DNA from: Psychroserpens burtonensis DSM 12212
GTDB lineage: Bacteria > Bacteroidota > Bacteroidia > Flavobacteriales > Flavobacteriaceae
Direction: 5' to 3'
Assembly (NCBI RefSeq): GCF_000425305.1
Contig: NZ_AUDE01000024.1
Span: 1 to 64,000, forward strand
DNA: 64,000 nt
The position numbers and the translations under genes are program-made. The notes under the pieces were generated by a model. It did not search any database. It was not told the origin of the DNA and saw only the letters and a program-made list of their open reading frames with translations. This document shows, piece after piece, positions 55,191-63,653 of the stretch; the first letter of the stretch is position 1, and every line of letters begins with the position of its first letter.

Positions 55191-57344
55191 ATGAGTAAAT
55201 TAATCACTCTTATCGCAATCTTCATCTCATCAATGACATATGCACAAACCATTATTAAAGGAAAAGTGATAGACACCAAAAATCTAGCCGTTTTTGGAGC
55301 CAATGTCTACCTAGATGGCACTTATGACGGAGCTACAACAGACGAGAACGGAAACTTTAAGTTTACTACGCAAGAAACGGGAACACAACGCTTAATCATT
55401 TCGTTTTTATCATACGAAACAAAGACCATGATAAGAGATGTGTCAACCTTTAAAGATGTTAAAATTGTATTGCAAGAGGATATGGAGTATTTGGATGCCG
55501 TTATCATTTCGGCAGGAACTTTTGAGGCTAGTGATAATAGCAAAGTTTCGGTTTTAAAACCATTAGATGTCGTAACAACAGCAAGTGCATTAGGTGATTT
55601 TGTTGGAGCCTTACAAACATTGCCTGGAACATCTACTGTGGCAGAGGATGGTAGACTGTTTGTGAGAGGAGGAGATGCCGATGAAACTCAAATTTTTATT
55701 GATGGTATTCGTGTGTTTACTCCCTATTCTCCGGTTCCAAATAATATTCCAACACGCGGTCGTTACTCGCCTTTTCTGTTCAATGGGATTACATTTTCAA
55801 CAGGTGGTTACTCTGCAGAGTATGGTAATGCACTCTCTAGCGTACTATTATTAAATACCGTTGATGAGCCAGATCAAGAAAAAACTGAAATTGGGATTAT
55901 GACCGTTGGAGCTAGTCTTGGTCGTACCGAGAAATGGGATAAAACATCAGTGAGTGTTAAAGCGTCTTACACTAATTTAGGACCTTATGTTGCCTTGTTT
56001 CCAGATCGTAACGAGTGGAAAAAACCCTATCAAGGTGCTCAAGGTGAAGCGGTCTTTCGGCAGAGGTTTAATAACGGAATCCTAAAGTTCTACGCAGCTT
56101 TTGACACGGCTAGTTTCGATGTAATACAAGAAGATATTAATACTCCCGACGGTGTGAGATTCAAACTCAATAATAGAAACTTTTATGGGAACACCTCATA
56201 TCAAGGTATTTTGGGTAAAGGTTGGTCCATAAACACAGGATTGAGTTATACTATTGCTAAGACAGATTTCTCATTTATTGATAATGATATTAGTGATACT
56301 GAAAATTCTGCTCATGTAAAATTGAAATTTAAAAAACGATTCAACAGCAGGTTTAAATTGTATTTTGGAGTAGAGCATTTTACAACTAAGTTTGATGAGC
56401 ATTTTTCTTCGGAAATCGTCTCACCCGTAAGCTATGGCTTTAATAGTAATAACTCTGCACTTTTTGTCGAGTCAGATATCATATTTAGTAAAAAATTCGC
56501 GGCAAAAGTAGGAGTAAGAGTAGATAGATATGAGCTGTCTGATGAGTTTCAAGTGGCGCCAAGAGTATCATTTGCTTATAAAACATCTAAAAATGGACAG
56601 TTATCAATGGCTTACGGAAGTTTCTACCAAAATGCAAATAGTAGTGCTTTGAAGTTTGAACAAGATGTAAAATCACAAAGCACAAAGCACTACATTATGA
56701 ACTATCAATTTGTAAACGACGGACGCTTATTTCGTGCAGAACTCTACAGAAAAGAGTATGATAACTTAGTGAAATTTGATACCGCTTTTGAAAGTTTTGA
56801 AAGTAATTATGATAATTCTGGATCTGGTTTTGCACAAGGTTTAGACATTTTTTGGAGAGATAATAAGAGCATCAAAAATGTAGATTATTGGTTGAGCTAT
56901 TCGTATTTAGATACAGAACGTGATTACCGCAATTTCCCTACTAAAGCACAGCCTAACTTTGCGAACACGCATAACTTCTCTGCTGTGGCTAAGTACTGGA
57001 TTGAAGATTGGAAAAGTCAAGTAGGTTTTAGTTATACGTATGCCTCTGGACGACCGTTTACAAATCCAAATACTGAGAATTTCTTAGGAGATATGACAAA
57101 GAGTTTTAATAGTGTTAGCCTTAATTGGGCATATTTAATCTCACCACAAAAGATTCTATACCTTTCTGTAAACAATGCTTTAGGGTTTAAAAATATCAAC
57201 GGATATCAATATGCAAATACACCAGATATCAATGGTGATTTCGCAAGACGCTCTTTAAAACCAGCAGCAGATCAATTCTTCTTTATCGGTTTCTTTTGGA
57301 CGATTAGTGAAGATGGCAGTGATAACCAGTTAAATGATCTTTAA
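55191..57344 (+). CDS. TonB-dependent receptor with carboxypeptidase-regulatory domain
   Basis: 717 residues. Signal peptide (MSKLITLIAIFISSMTYAQ), CarboxypepD_reg-like domain (residues 20-95: IIKGKVIDTKNLAVFGANVY, TTDENGNFKFTT), plug (DFVGALQTLPGTSTVAEDG, RLFVRGGDADETQIFIDG) and an outer-membrane barrel. Substrate unknown. No STN domain, so this receptor is for transport rather than signalling. It is followed 92 bp later by a TonB protein gene on the same strand, a likely dedicated energy partner. Confidence 0.92.
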   Translation: MSKLITLIAIFISSMTYAQTIIKGKVIDTKNLAVFGANVYLDGTYDGATTDENGNFKFTTQETGTQRLIISFLSYETKTMIRDVSTFKDVKIVLQEDMEYLDAVIISAGTFEASDNSKVSVLKPLDVVTTASALGDFVGALQTLPGTSTVAEDGRLFVRGGDADETQIFIDGIRVFTPYSPVPNNIPTRGRYSPFLFNGITFSTGGYSAEYGNALSSVLLLNTVDEPDQEKTEIGIMTVGASLGRTEKWDKTSVSVKASYTNLGPYVALFPDRNEWKKPYQGAQGEAVFRQRFNNGILKFYAAFDTASFDVIQEDINTPDGVRFKLNNRNFYGNTSYQGILGKGWSINTGLSYTIAKTDFSFIDNDISDTENSAHVKLKFKKRFNSRFKLYFGVEHFTTKFDEHFSSEIVSPVSYGFNSNNSALFVESDIIFSKKFAAKVGVRVDRYELSDEFQVAPRVSFAYKTSKNGQLSMAYGSFYQNANSSALKFEQDVKSQSTKHYIMNYQFVNDGRLFRAELYRKEYDNLVKFDTAFESFESNYDNSGSGFAQGLDIFWRDNKSIKNVDYWLSYSYLDTERDYRNFPTKAQPNFANTHNFSAVAKYWIEDWKSQVGFSYTYASGRPFTNPNTENFLGDMTKSFNSVSLNWAYLISPQKILYLSVNNALGFKNINGYQYANTPDINGDFARRSLKPAADQFFFIGFFWTISEDGSDNQLNDL

Positions 57345-57436
57345 TATATTGTCATTAGAGGTGCCCAATATGATAATTGTCATTTTTTTTTAGTCTGTTA
57401 CAGAGTAACTTAGAGTTAATAAAAAAGCTCAAAGTT

Positions 57437-58159
57437 ATGGAAGTCAAGAAAAACCCAGAGGTCAATGTGAGTAGAAATAGTAGTCTGTATTTTGCTATTG
57501 GTTTAAACCTAATGTTATTATCAACCTATTTGATATTAGAGTATAAATCCTATAAAAAAGAGGATGTCATTGTAGAGGCTCTTGATCTTGATGATTATAT
57601 CGATGAAGATATAGAAATCATAAATCTAAGTGCACCGCCACCGCCACCTACTCTAGCCGTCGTTCCTGAAGATATTAAAGTTATTGAAGATATTGTTGAT
57701 ATTCAAGAAACTATTATTGAAAGCAGTGAAATGAATCAAACAGATATTATCGCTGAGATAGTGAGAGTTGAAGATGTAGAAGTTGAAGAGGTCGAAGAAG
57801 ATATTGAAGTGCCTTTTTCAGTTATCGAAAATATTCCAGTATTTCCAGGTTGTGAAAATAGGGCAAAAGCAGAGCAAAGAAAATGTTTCGAAAACGCTAT
57901 AAAAGCTCATGTTAGAAAAAATTTTAAATATCCAGATGCAGCTTTAGAGTTGGGGATATATGGTAAGGTATATGTGCTATTCATTATAGATAATACTGGA
58001 TATGTAGCCAAGGTTAAGAGCAGAGGTCCAGATAAAATATTAGAAAAAGAAGCGGAGCGTATTATAAGCTCCTTACCAAAAATGATACCCGGTAAACAAC
58101 GTGGTATAGCTGTAAGTGTACCTTATAGTATTCCTATTAGTTTTGTGCTAAACGAGTAA
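57437..58159 (+). CDS. TonB energy-transducer protein
   Basis: 240 residues from ATG 57437; the frame is open further up but an ATG at 57377 only adds a non-conserved head. One N-terminal transmembrane helix (SLYFAIGLNLMLLSTYLIL), a proline-containing and very acidic spacer (PPPPPTLAVV, then many E/D residues), and a TonB C-terminal domain with NFKYPDAALELGIYGKVYVLF near 167-187. It links the inner-membrane ExbBD motor to the receptor encoded just upstream. Confidence 0.9.
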   Translation: MEVKKNPEVNVSRNSSLYFAIGLNLMLLSTYLILEYKSYKKEDVIVEALDLDDYIDEDIEIINLSAPPPPPTLAVVPEDIKVIEDIVDIQETIIESSEMNQTDIIAEIVRVEDVEVEEVEEDIEVPFSVIENIPVFPGCENRAKAEQRKCFENAIKAHVRKNFKYPDAALELGIYGKVYVLFIIDNTGYVAKVKSRGPDKILEKEAERIISSLPKMIPGKQRGIAVSVPYSIPISFVLNE

Positions 58160-58250
58160 GAATTTCTTTTTTAAATTAAAAAGAGATTGTTTTTTAATGA
58201 AATAAATAGCTCTAAAACTAGTGTAGATGATAGGTGGTATTTTGTTTTCG

Positions 58251-59000
58251 TTATTGTTTAAGTTGTATTATTTCAATTATGGTTTCTGATTTTGCTTTTA
58301 TATTTTCATATGCTGAGATATGAGAACTTGACATAAAAGACATGATAACTAAACCGTTTTTATACTCTCTACTGTCTAATAAACCATTAAAACTATCTAA
58401 GGTTATGTTCTGTTCTTCAACGGTTTTTGTTTTTATAAATACGGGGAATAGCTGGTCTATATCTAAATGTTTGGATGCAGGTTTTGAAATGTACTCTCTG
58501 TAGTCAAATGTTTCATGAGCTATGTTTAATGTGTTTTTTTTATAAAGTTCTTCTAATTCGAGTAAAAGCAATTTTATAGAATCATTTGAGATGAGATTAA
58601 GGTTTCCAGAATTTGATAGCTCTAAAAAGGTAGTATTGTTTGGTGAGAAATTTTCTTCCATTAATGTATTGACAACATTTTTTGTTAATTCAGTTAAGCT
58701 GTTAGTAGCCGTACCATTGATTTGTTGTATCAATCTTTGGTCACCACGCAGTCTGTTTTTTCTAAATTCAATTAAGAAATCCAATCTTAATAAATCTTTC
58801 TTTAAGTCAAGAACTATATTCGCTTGATACTTTGTCTCTCGTACATCCTCTGTTCTCTCTATATTCCAGTTATTTACTTGTAGCGCCAAAAGAATTCCAA
58901 TCATTACTAAAATTATTTCTCCTAATGCATACTTCAAATACTTTCCAGTTTTGCCTTCTGTAAGTGCGTTTTGACGAATTTTTCTAAAAATTTTTATCAT
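58251..59000 (-). CDS. DUF6090 family membrane protein
   Basis: 249 residues from ATG at 58998-59000; a frame from 59051 adds 17 residues that do not match the family start. The N-terminus MIKIFRKIRQNALTEGKTGK, followed by YLKYALGEIILVMIGILLALQVNNWN, is the constant head of DUF6090 proteins of Flavobacteriaceae: a short cytoplasmic part and one transmembrane helix, then a large helical extracytoplasmic domain. Function unknown; such genes are usually in accessory regions. A degenerate repeat related to 29225-29345 lies upstream. Confidence 0.8.
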   Translation of the reverse strand: MIKIFRKIRQNALTEGKTGKYLKYALGEIILVMIGILLALQVNNWNIERTEDVRETKYQANIVLDLKKDLLRLDFLIEFRKNRLRGDQRLIQQINGTATNSLTELTKNVVNTLMEENFSPNNTTFLELSNSGNLNLISNDSIKLLLLELEELYKKNTLNIAHETFDYREYISKPASKHLDIDQLFPVFIKTKTVEEQNITLDSFNGLLDSREYKNGLVIMSFMSSSHISAYENIKAKSETIIEIIQLKQ

Positions 59001-59045
59001 ATGTGTTTTCCGAGAAAGCTTAAATCTTATAGGTTGGTCATGAAT

Positions 59046-59165
59046 AAGCACTGCCTAATATGTCTATTAGTTGTACTATCTAGCAGCTAAAGTAGTAAAA
59101 GAAAACGAGCCAGAGAGAAATCTCTAGGATTTTGAGAGCACACACAACATTAGCAATGAATTTTA
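59046..59165. repeat. Degenerate copy of the 29225-29345 repeat
   Basis: The stretch from ACTGC through TTAGTTG to TAGTAAAAGAAAACGAG lines up with ACTGC, TTAGTTG and TAGCAAAAGAAAATGAA in the 29225-29345 region, with a gap in the middle. Both lie just upstream of minus-strand accessory genes and downstream of another. Confidence 0.45.
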
Positions 59166-59186
59166 CTTAGTGTTGCCAACCGATTT

Positions 59187-59699
59187 TTATTTTGAATAAG
59201 CACCTGAAGAATACGTCAATTCATAACTATGCGTATAGATTTCAAAAACAATACCGAATGGGTCTTCAACATAGCACATTTTGAATGGTTTGTCATTTGG
59301 GTAGTATGCTCTAATGGGCATTCTTTGCTTTCCCCCATAAGCTACAATTTTATCAATGAGTTCCTCAATATTTGGGTCTTGTAAACAAAAATGAAAGAGA
59401 CCAGTATTAAAAGGACTAAATTCAGGTGCTTCTTTAATTCCATTCGGAAAGGAAAATAATTCAATTCCAATGCCATCTGAAGTTGCTAAATGAGCAATCT
59501 CAAATTCAGTCCAATCGTTTCCAAAAACGTCAATGCACATTTTACCAATAGCGGTCTCCTTTTCCTTTTTGACTTTTGATGGTTCCATAATTACGTACCA
59601 ACCCATTACTTCTGAATAGAATTTTAGGGCTTCTTTTATATCTGGAACTGTTAGTCCAATATGTGAAAATGATTTAGGATAATTTTTAGTCGTTGACAT
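59187..59699 (-). CDS. VOC (glyoxalase-fold) family protein
   Basis: 170 residues. Vicinal-oxygen-chelate landmarks: FSHIGLTVPDIKEALKFYSEVMG near residues 11-33 (first metal ligand H13), GLFHFCLQDPNIEELIDKI near 104-122 (H107 region), and YVEDPFGIVFEIYTHS near the end (glutamate ligand). It should bind a metal and act on small molecules, for example as a dioxygenase or lyase. Divergent from an HxlR regulator with a paired operator between them, so it is probably induced by a reactive compound. The start at 59699 fits the family. Confidence 0.85.
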   Translation of the reverse strand: MSTTKNYPKSFSHIGLTVPDIKEALKFYSEVMGWYVIMEPSKVKKEKETAIGKMCIDVFGNDWTEFEIAHLATSDGIGIELFSFPNGIKEAPEFSPFNTGLFHFCLQDPNIEELIDKIVAYGGKQRMPIRAYYPNDKPFKMCYVEDPFGIVFEIYTHSYELTYSSGAYSK

Positions 59700-59749
59700 A
59701 CGTTATAATTTAGATTGCAAAATTAGTTTATATTTGTATTATAAGCAAT

Positions 59750-59788
59750 TACTTACTAAAAAGTACTATACTTACTAAAATGAGTAAA
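59750..59788. promoter_or_regulatory. Candidate HxlR operator between the VOC and HxlR genes
   Basis: TACTTACTAAAA occurs at 59750-59761 and 59769-59780, 19 bp apart, and TTACT/AGTAA arms form an inverted repeat at 59772-59787. MarR/HxlR-type dimers bind such paired, partly symmetric sites between divergent genes. Confidence 0.6.
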
Positions 59789-59813
59789 ATAATGATTATC
59801 AATTATATAAATT

Positions 59814-60125
59814 TTGAATAAAGATAATAGTTGTCCGTTAAATTATACAATGAATTTAATAGGAACAAAATGGAAGCCTTTAATTTTATTTCATTTATTA
59901 GAAGGTGATTTGCGATCAGGAATACTGCAAAAGAAAATTCCAGGTATTTCAAATAAAATGTTTACTCAAACAGTAAGACAGTTGGAAAAAGATGGGCTTA
60001 TTTTTAGAAAAGTTTTTCCTGTAGTTCCTCCTAAAGTAGAATACAGGTTAAGCAATAGAGGAAAATCACTTGAGAGTATTTTAAGACATATGGATAAATG
60101 GGGTTTTGAAGATTGTCAGAATTAA
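59814..60125 (+). CDS. HxlR-family transcriptional regulator
   Basis: 103 residues with the HxlR winged helix: SCPLNYTMNLIGTKWKPLILF near residues 6-26 (the constant CP..Y....IG.KWK), LQKKIPGISNKMFTQTVRQL near 39-58 and YRLSNRGKSL near 77-86. HxlR proteins sense reactive aldehydes or redox change by the N-terminal cysteine (C7). The start used is TTG at 59814-59816; no ATG fits. It is divergent from the VOC gene and likely controls it and itself. Confidence 0.88.
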   Translation: MNKDNSCPLNYTMNLIGTKWKPLILFHLLEGDLRSGILQKKIPGISNKMFTQTVRQLEKDGLIFRKVFPVVPPKVEYRLSNRGKSLESILRHMDKWGFEDCQN

Positions 60126-60305
60126 TTGAATAGGCCAAATGTTAAATGTGTTGGCCAGACGTTTAGCAACCAATGGTCTCAATTATGGATATTTAAAGTT
60201 GGACTATTTGTTGAAGACAGTCAAGTTTTAAATCCTTTTAGGATTAAAATGAATATCTCTATTCTCCGATGATTCCTAACTCATTAATGATATCAGTGCG
60301 CTCTG

Positions 60306-60959
60306 TTAACTTCGTGGATTAATGCTCCAGTTTTCAGCAATTTTCATAATCAACTCCTCATTTGCATAATCTAAGTCTTTACGTTCCCAATAATCGTCTG
60401 ATTGGGCTTCTATAGAAAGTGAATTAAAGAAATTTAAATCATTCTCGATTTTAGTTGGAGTTCCAAAGACTTTGATGTTTTCTCAACGTTTCCCGATGTA
60501 AGCATAAATTCGTTTTGTTGTCCCATTTAATGAACGCATCCAGTTATGGTATTCTACAACTCTATGTGTGCCAATGAATTGGGCTTCTCCGAATTTTGTA
60601 CTTAATTTATTTAATATTCTTTCTTTACGATCTCCAGTTGCTAATTTCATTTCAACGACTAAAGTTCATTCTCCTATTTGAGGTGTAATGAAAATACTAT
60701 TTTCATAAGCATGATTAATGCTGCTTTTCTAGTTTGAAGGTCGGGTATTTTTGATATTAAGAATTTTAGCTATTTGCTGCTTATCAGATGTTTTCACCGC
60801 AATCCAAACAGTTTTATAACCAAAGTCAATAGGTTTGTCTTGTTTAGTCAAAATTTATTTTGATTGAGATTGGTAGTTCGCTGTAACGCCATTTCGTTTG
60901 ACATACCAAACCGAAAAAGCAATGAAAGCAATAATTCCTAAGACTATTAACAGTTTCAT
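60306..60959 (-). pseudogene. Gene with four in-frame stops and no frameshift
   Basis: From ATG at 60957-60959 a single frame runs 218 codons to TAA at 60306-60308. Inside it are TAA (60855-60857), TAG (60729-60731), TGA (60666-60668) and TGA (60483-60485). Between the stops the reading is strongly protein-like: an N-terminal helix (LLIVLGIIAFIAFSVWYVK), FGYKTVWIAVKTSDK, YENSIFITPQIG, RVVEYHNWMRSLNG, DDYWERKDLDYANEE. Three of the four stops stand where tryptophan would fit (after PSN, QIGE and GKR) and need one G-to-A change each. No indel has occurred in 654 bp. Family not named with confidence. Confidence 0.85.
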
Positions 60960-60979
60960 TTGGTTAGGGTTTTTTTTAT

Positions 60980-61135
60980 GCAGTAGCAAATAATATAGTA
61001 GACATCAGTTTTAAATACGATATCAATAGAATTGTCGTAACATGGTCACACACATTGGTAGACTTAATTAATGACGTTGATGCCAGTGTAAGAAAAAATT
61101 ATATGGAAAGCCTAAGAAATGATTTTTACCAGTAG
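60980..61135 (+). pseudogene. C-terminal fragment of an unidentified gene
   Basis: An open frame of about 52 codons without a usable start ends in TAG at 61133-61135 and reads like the end of a real protein (TWSHTLVDLINDVDASVRKN, YMESLRNDFYQ). Nothing upstream continues it in any frame, since a minus-strand pseudogene starts 21 bp to the left. It is a truncated remnant. Confidence 0.5.
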
Positions 61136-61141
61136 TTTTGT

Positions 61142-61366
61142 TTATTCTATAATTTCGTAATCAATACTTAATTTTCGCAAAGCTCTTAAAGCAGAACCAG
61201 AGTTTTTGTCTTCCATCTCAATATCTACAGCGTCTCCTTCTAAAAGTATATCTGTGAGTTCATTGGATAAAGAGGCACTAACATTAGATGAAATCTCTAC
61301 AATACATTTGGCTATGGCTCTTCTATCTGGACGCTGAGCATCACAAGACAATAAGTTTAATTTCAT
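61142..61366 (-). CDS. Small conserved hypothetical protein, 74 aa
   Basis: A 74-residue soluble protein (MKLNLLSCDAQRPDRRAIAK at the start, and SALRALRKLSIDYEIIE at the end) with a mixed alpha/beta look. The start ATG lies directly upstream and the composition is protein-like. It is flanked by a gene fragment and a repeat-bearing region. I do not recognise a function. Confidence 0.6.
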   Translation of the reverse strand: MKLNLLSCDAQRPDRRAIAKCIVEISSNVSASLSNELTDILLEGDAVDIEMEDKNSGSALRALRKLSIDYEIIE

Positions 61367-61473
61367 AATATTAATAATTTATTTATGGAATATATTAGAG
61401 TTGAGATAAGTTTTATACGTACTTATATCACCTTTGACTTTAATAAGTCACATTGGATTGTAATATCCACTAT

Positions 61474-61880
61474 TTCAATTGTAAAAACCAAAGTTAGACG
61501 AAGTTCGACTTTTTTTTTTAGAAAGTCAAACTTTGAAATTTCTTAAATTTTAAATGATAGAAAGAAAACGAAACAGAAAGGAATGCTCATTATTTTAAGA
61601 GTACATGCATAGCAACCCATTAATGATGTCTAGTATTAGGTATCGTTATTTTTTAATGTCCAACCCACTCAAATTTAAAAAATCTATTCACTAAAAGTGA
61701 TATAATAAAACTAACAGATATAAAAAGAATAGTATACACCAAGAATCCAATTTCTGGTGGCATTTTTTACATGTATCTATAGTTCATAATGACACCTAAG
61801 TTGCACTAGGGTATCGATTTTTTCAATTGTCAAAATTCAATTCAAAACGAAGTTAGTGGCTTTTTTTTAAGAAAGTCAAT
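61474..61880 (+). repeat. Two related segments (61474-61530 and 61822-61880)
   Basis: Both segments begin TTCAATTGT, contain ACGAAGTT and end in a T-run followed by AAGAAAGTCAA. They are about 57 bp each and lie 350 bp apart on either side of a small membrane ORF. They could be ends of a small mobile unit or a duplicated regulatory leader. Identity is moderate. Confidence 0.45.
61653..61763 (-). CDS. Possible small membrane protein, 36 aa
   Basis: ATG at 61761-61763 opens a 36-codon frame to TAA at 61653-61655, with one hydrophobic helix (FLVYTILFISVSFIISLLV) and a basic/aromatic end (NRFFKFEWVGH), as seen in short membrane peptides. No neighbour supports it except position between two repeat segments. 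Could be chance. Confidence 0.35.
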   Translation of the reverse strand: MPPEIGFLVYTILFISVSFIISLLVNRFFKFEWVGH

Positions 61881-61953
61881 ACGTGTATTTACGTGTATGT
61901 TTTAAACAAAAAAATAGGAATTTTACTTTGGTTTGAGGCTATTGAAGTACCGA

Positions 61954-62817
61954 CTATAATGAATCAAATATTTTTTTAAACCGTTCAGGTAACTCCTCTT
62001 TTAAAAATAGTTGTTCATGTGTGAAAGGATGTGTAAACTGTAATGAATACGCATGTAAATACAAGCCTTTACCATTTAAAATTAAAGGTTCAACTCCATA
62101 AACTTTATCTCCCAATATAGGATGGCCAATATGTGATAGATGTTTGCGTAGTTGGTGTCGTCTCCCTGTTTGAGGTTCTAATCGTAATAGGTTGAGTGTT
62201 CCAAATCTTTTGGAAAGGACAGTTTTACAAAGCGTATAATTAGATTTTGAAGCCTTACCATCAATGTTGGTAGTGATTTCTCCTTCAGAGTCCATTTCAC
62301 CAATAGCAGTTGCATAGTAGGTTTTCTTGATATCCTTATCTTCAAACAACTTATTTAAAGCTCGAATGCTACTGCTCGTTTTTCCTACTAACAAAACCCC
62401 TGTAGTCCCAAAATCTAAACGATGAACAGGTTGAGGTTTTGTAGCGTCAGGAAGTGTGCTTCTTTTTATATTTCTTACCAATGCATTGGTAATGGTTTTA
62501 AAACTATTGCCACTAACTAAAATGCCAGCGGGTTTATGAATTACGGCTAAATGATCGTCTTCAAATAATACCTTGAGTTGAAGGATTAATTTTTTCTTTA
62601 AACTGATTTCTTCTGAAATGGATAAACTAATGCGTTCTCCACCGTTGATAAAAGTAGCTGAGGTTGCAACAACATCATTGACCTTAATATAGCGTTTCTT
62701 AAGTGCTTTTTTTAATGCAGATTTTGTTAAAGCTACATCGAAAATACCTACGCCATACTCTTGTAACCGAATAGGGGCAAATAATTTAGGAACAATATGA
62801 GTTTCGGTTTTTTTTAT
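61954..62817 (-). CDS. RluA-family pseudouridine synthase with ATA at the start position
   Basis: The frame codes 287 residues with an S4-like N-terminal domain (KSALKKALKKRYIKVNDVVA), the linker HKPAGILVSGN, and the catalytic HRLDFGTTGVLL (Asp in RLD) and GRRHQLRKHLSHIGHPILGD. No ATG, GTG or TTG exists in frame upstream of a TTG at 62479-62481, which would delete the S4 domain. At the place where the family start lies, the sequence is ATA AAA AAA ACC, so the start codon may be ATA or lost by G-to-A. Apart from this the gene is undamaged. It modifies rRNA or tRNA uridines. Confidence 0.75.
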   Translation of the reverse strand: MKKTETHIVPKLFAPIRLQEYGVGIFDVALTKSALKKALKKRYIKVNDVVATSATFINGGERISLSISEEISLKKKLILQLKVLFEDDHLAVIHKPAGILVSGNSFKTITNALVRNIKRSTLPDATKPQPVHRLDFGTTGVLLVGKTSSSIRALNKLFEDKDIKKTYYATAIGEMDSEGEITTNIDGKASKSNYTLCKTVLSKRFGTLNLLRLEPQTGRRHQLRKHLSHIGHPILGDKVYGVEPLILNGKGLYLHAYSLQFTHPFTHEQLFLKEELPERFKKIFDSL

Positions 62818-62920
62818 AGTGGTGTTGTTATACTATGATCAATAGTCACAAGGATACGAAGTTCTGCAATTTATTTTAAACGCCAAGTGTTGAAATCTTT
62901 TAAATTTTAGAAGAATGAGT

Positions 62921-63442
62921 TTATAGCCTCCATTGCACAAATATTCCAGGTTGATAAATAGAAGTAGCACTATTTATATTGCTATGTAATTGTAGTCCTA
63001 GAGCAACATTCTTATTAATATTAAATCTAATTTTACTTTGTAAAGGAAGTCCAACGCTTCCTTTTGTGTATTCACGTCGAGAATTTTCATCATATTTAAA
63101 ATTGAAAAAGCCAAGTCCTCCAAAAAAGTCAATATGAAGCCATTCGTTTATTTGTAATTCTCGACCATACATAATATTGTATTCGTCAAAACTATCCTGT
63201 ATAGCTTCTCCAATAAAATTTATTTTGAATTGAGATCCTTGACCAGCATACACTTTAAAAATATGTTTCCCGTAATTGAAACCAACATCTAAATTTACAA
63301 CAAAACCGCCATCCCTGTTTGCAAAGTATAGGTTTAAAGGAGCGAGTGAAATACTGTGAAGTTTGAGTTTGTTGGTCTCATCTTGAGCATGTCCATTTAA
63401 AATGAAACTTAAGAATAGTAGTATTAACATGATCTTTTTCAT
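62921..63442 (-). CDS. Putative outer-membrane beta-barrel protein
   Basis: 173 residues. Signal peptide (MKKIMLILLFLSFILNGHAQ) and then alternating beta strands with aromatic girdles (ISLAPLNLYFANRDGGFVVN, FKVYAGQGSQFKI, LHIDFFGGLGFFNF, ALGLQLHSNINSATSIYQPG), ending in a strand with a terminal aromatic-Arg-Leu pattern (IFVQWRL). This fits an 8-stranded outer-membrane barrel of the kind annotated as hypothetical in Flavobacteriaceae. No catalytic residues expected. Confidence 0.65.
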   Translation of the reverse strand: MKKIMLILLFLSFILNGHAQDETNKLKLHSISLAPLNLYFANRDGGFVVNLDVGFNYGKHIFKVYAGQGSQFKINFIGEAIQDSFDEYNIMYGRELQINEWLHIDFFGGLGFFNFKYDENSRREYTKGSVGLPLQSKIRFNINKNVALGLQLHSNINSATSIYQPGIFVQWRL

Positions 63443-63653
63443 TTCTCAGTTATTTTTAGTGTTTCGTGCAATGTTAAAATATTGACAGTTGTAACTTTGA
63501 AAGACTTAAGTTAGACTATTTTTTTTAAAGATAAGTTTTAAAATAACCTGCTTCTAAAGCACTTATTTATTTAAATAATTCATTTTAACATTAAACGATA
63601 AACACGATAATTGCGAAAGAGTATTGTTTATCTTATCCAAAATTAAACTACCC

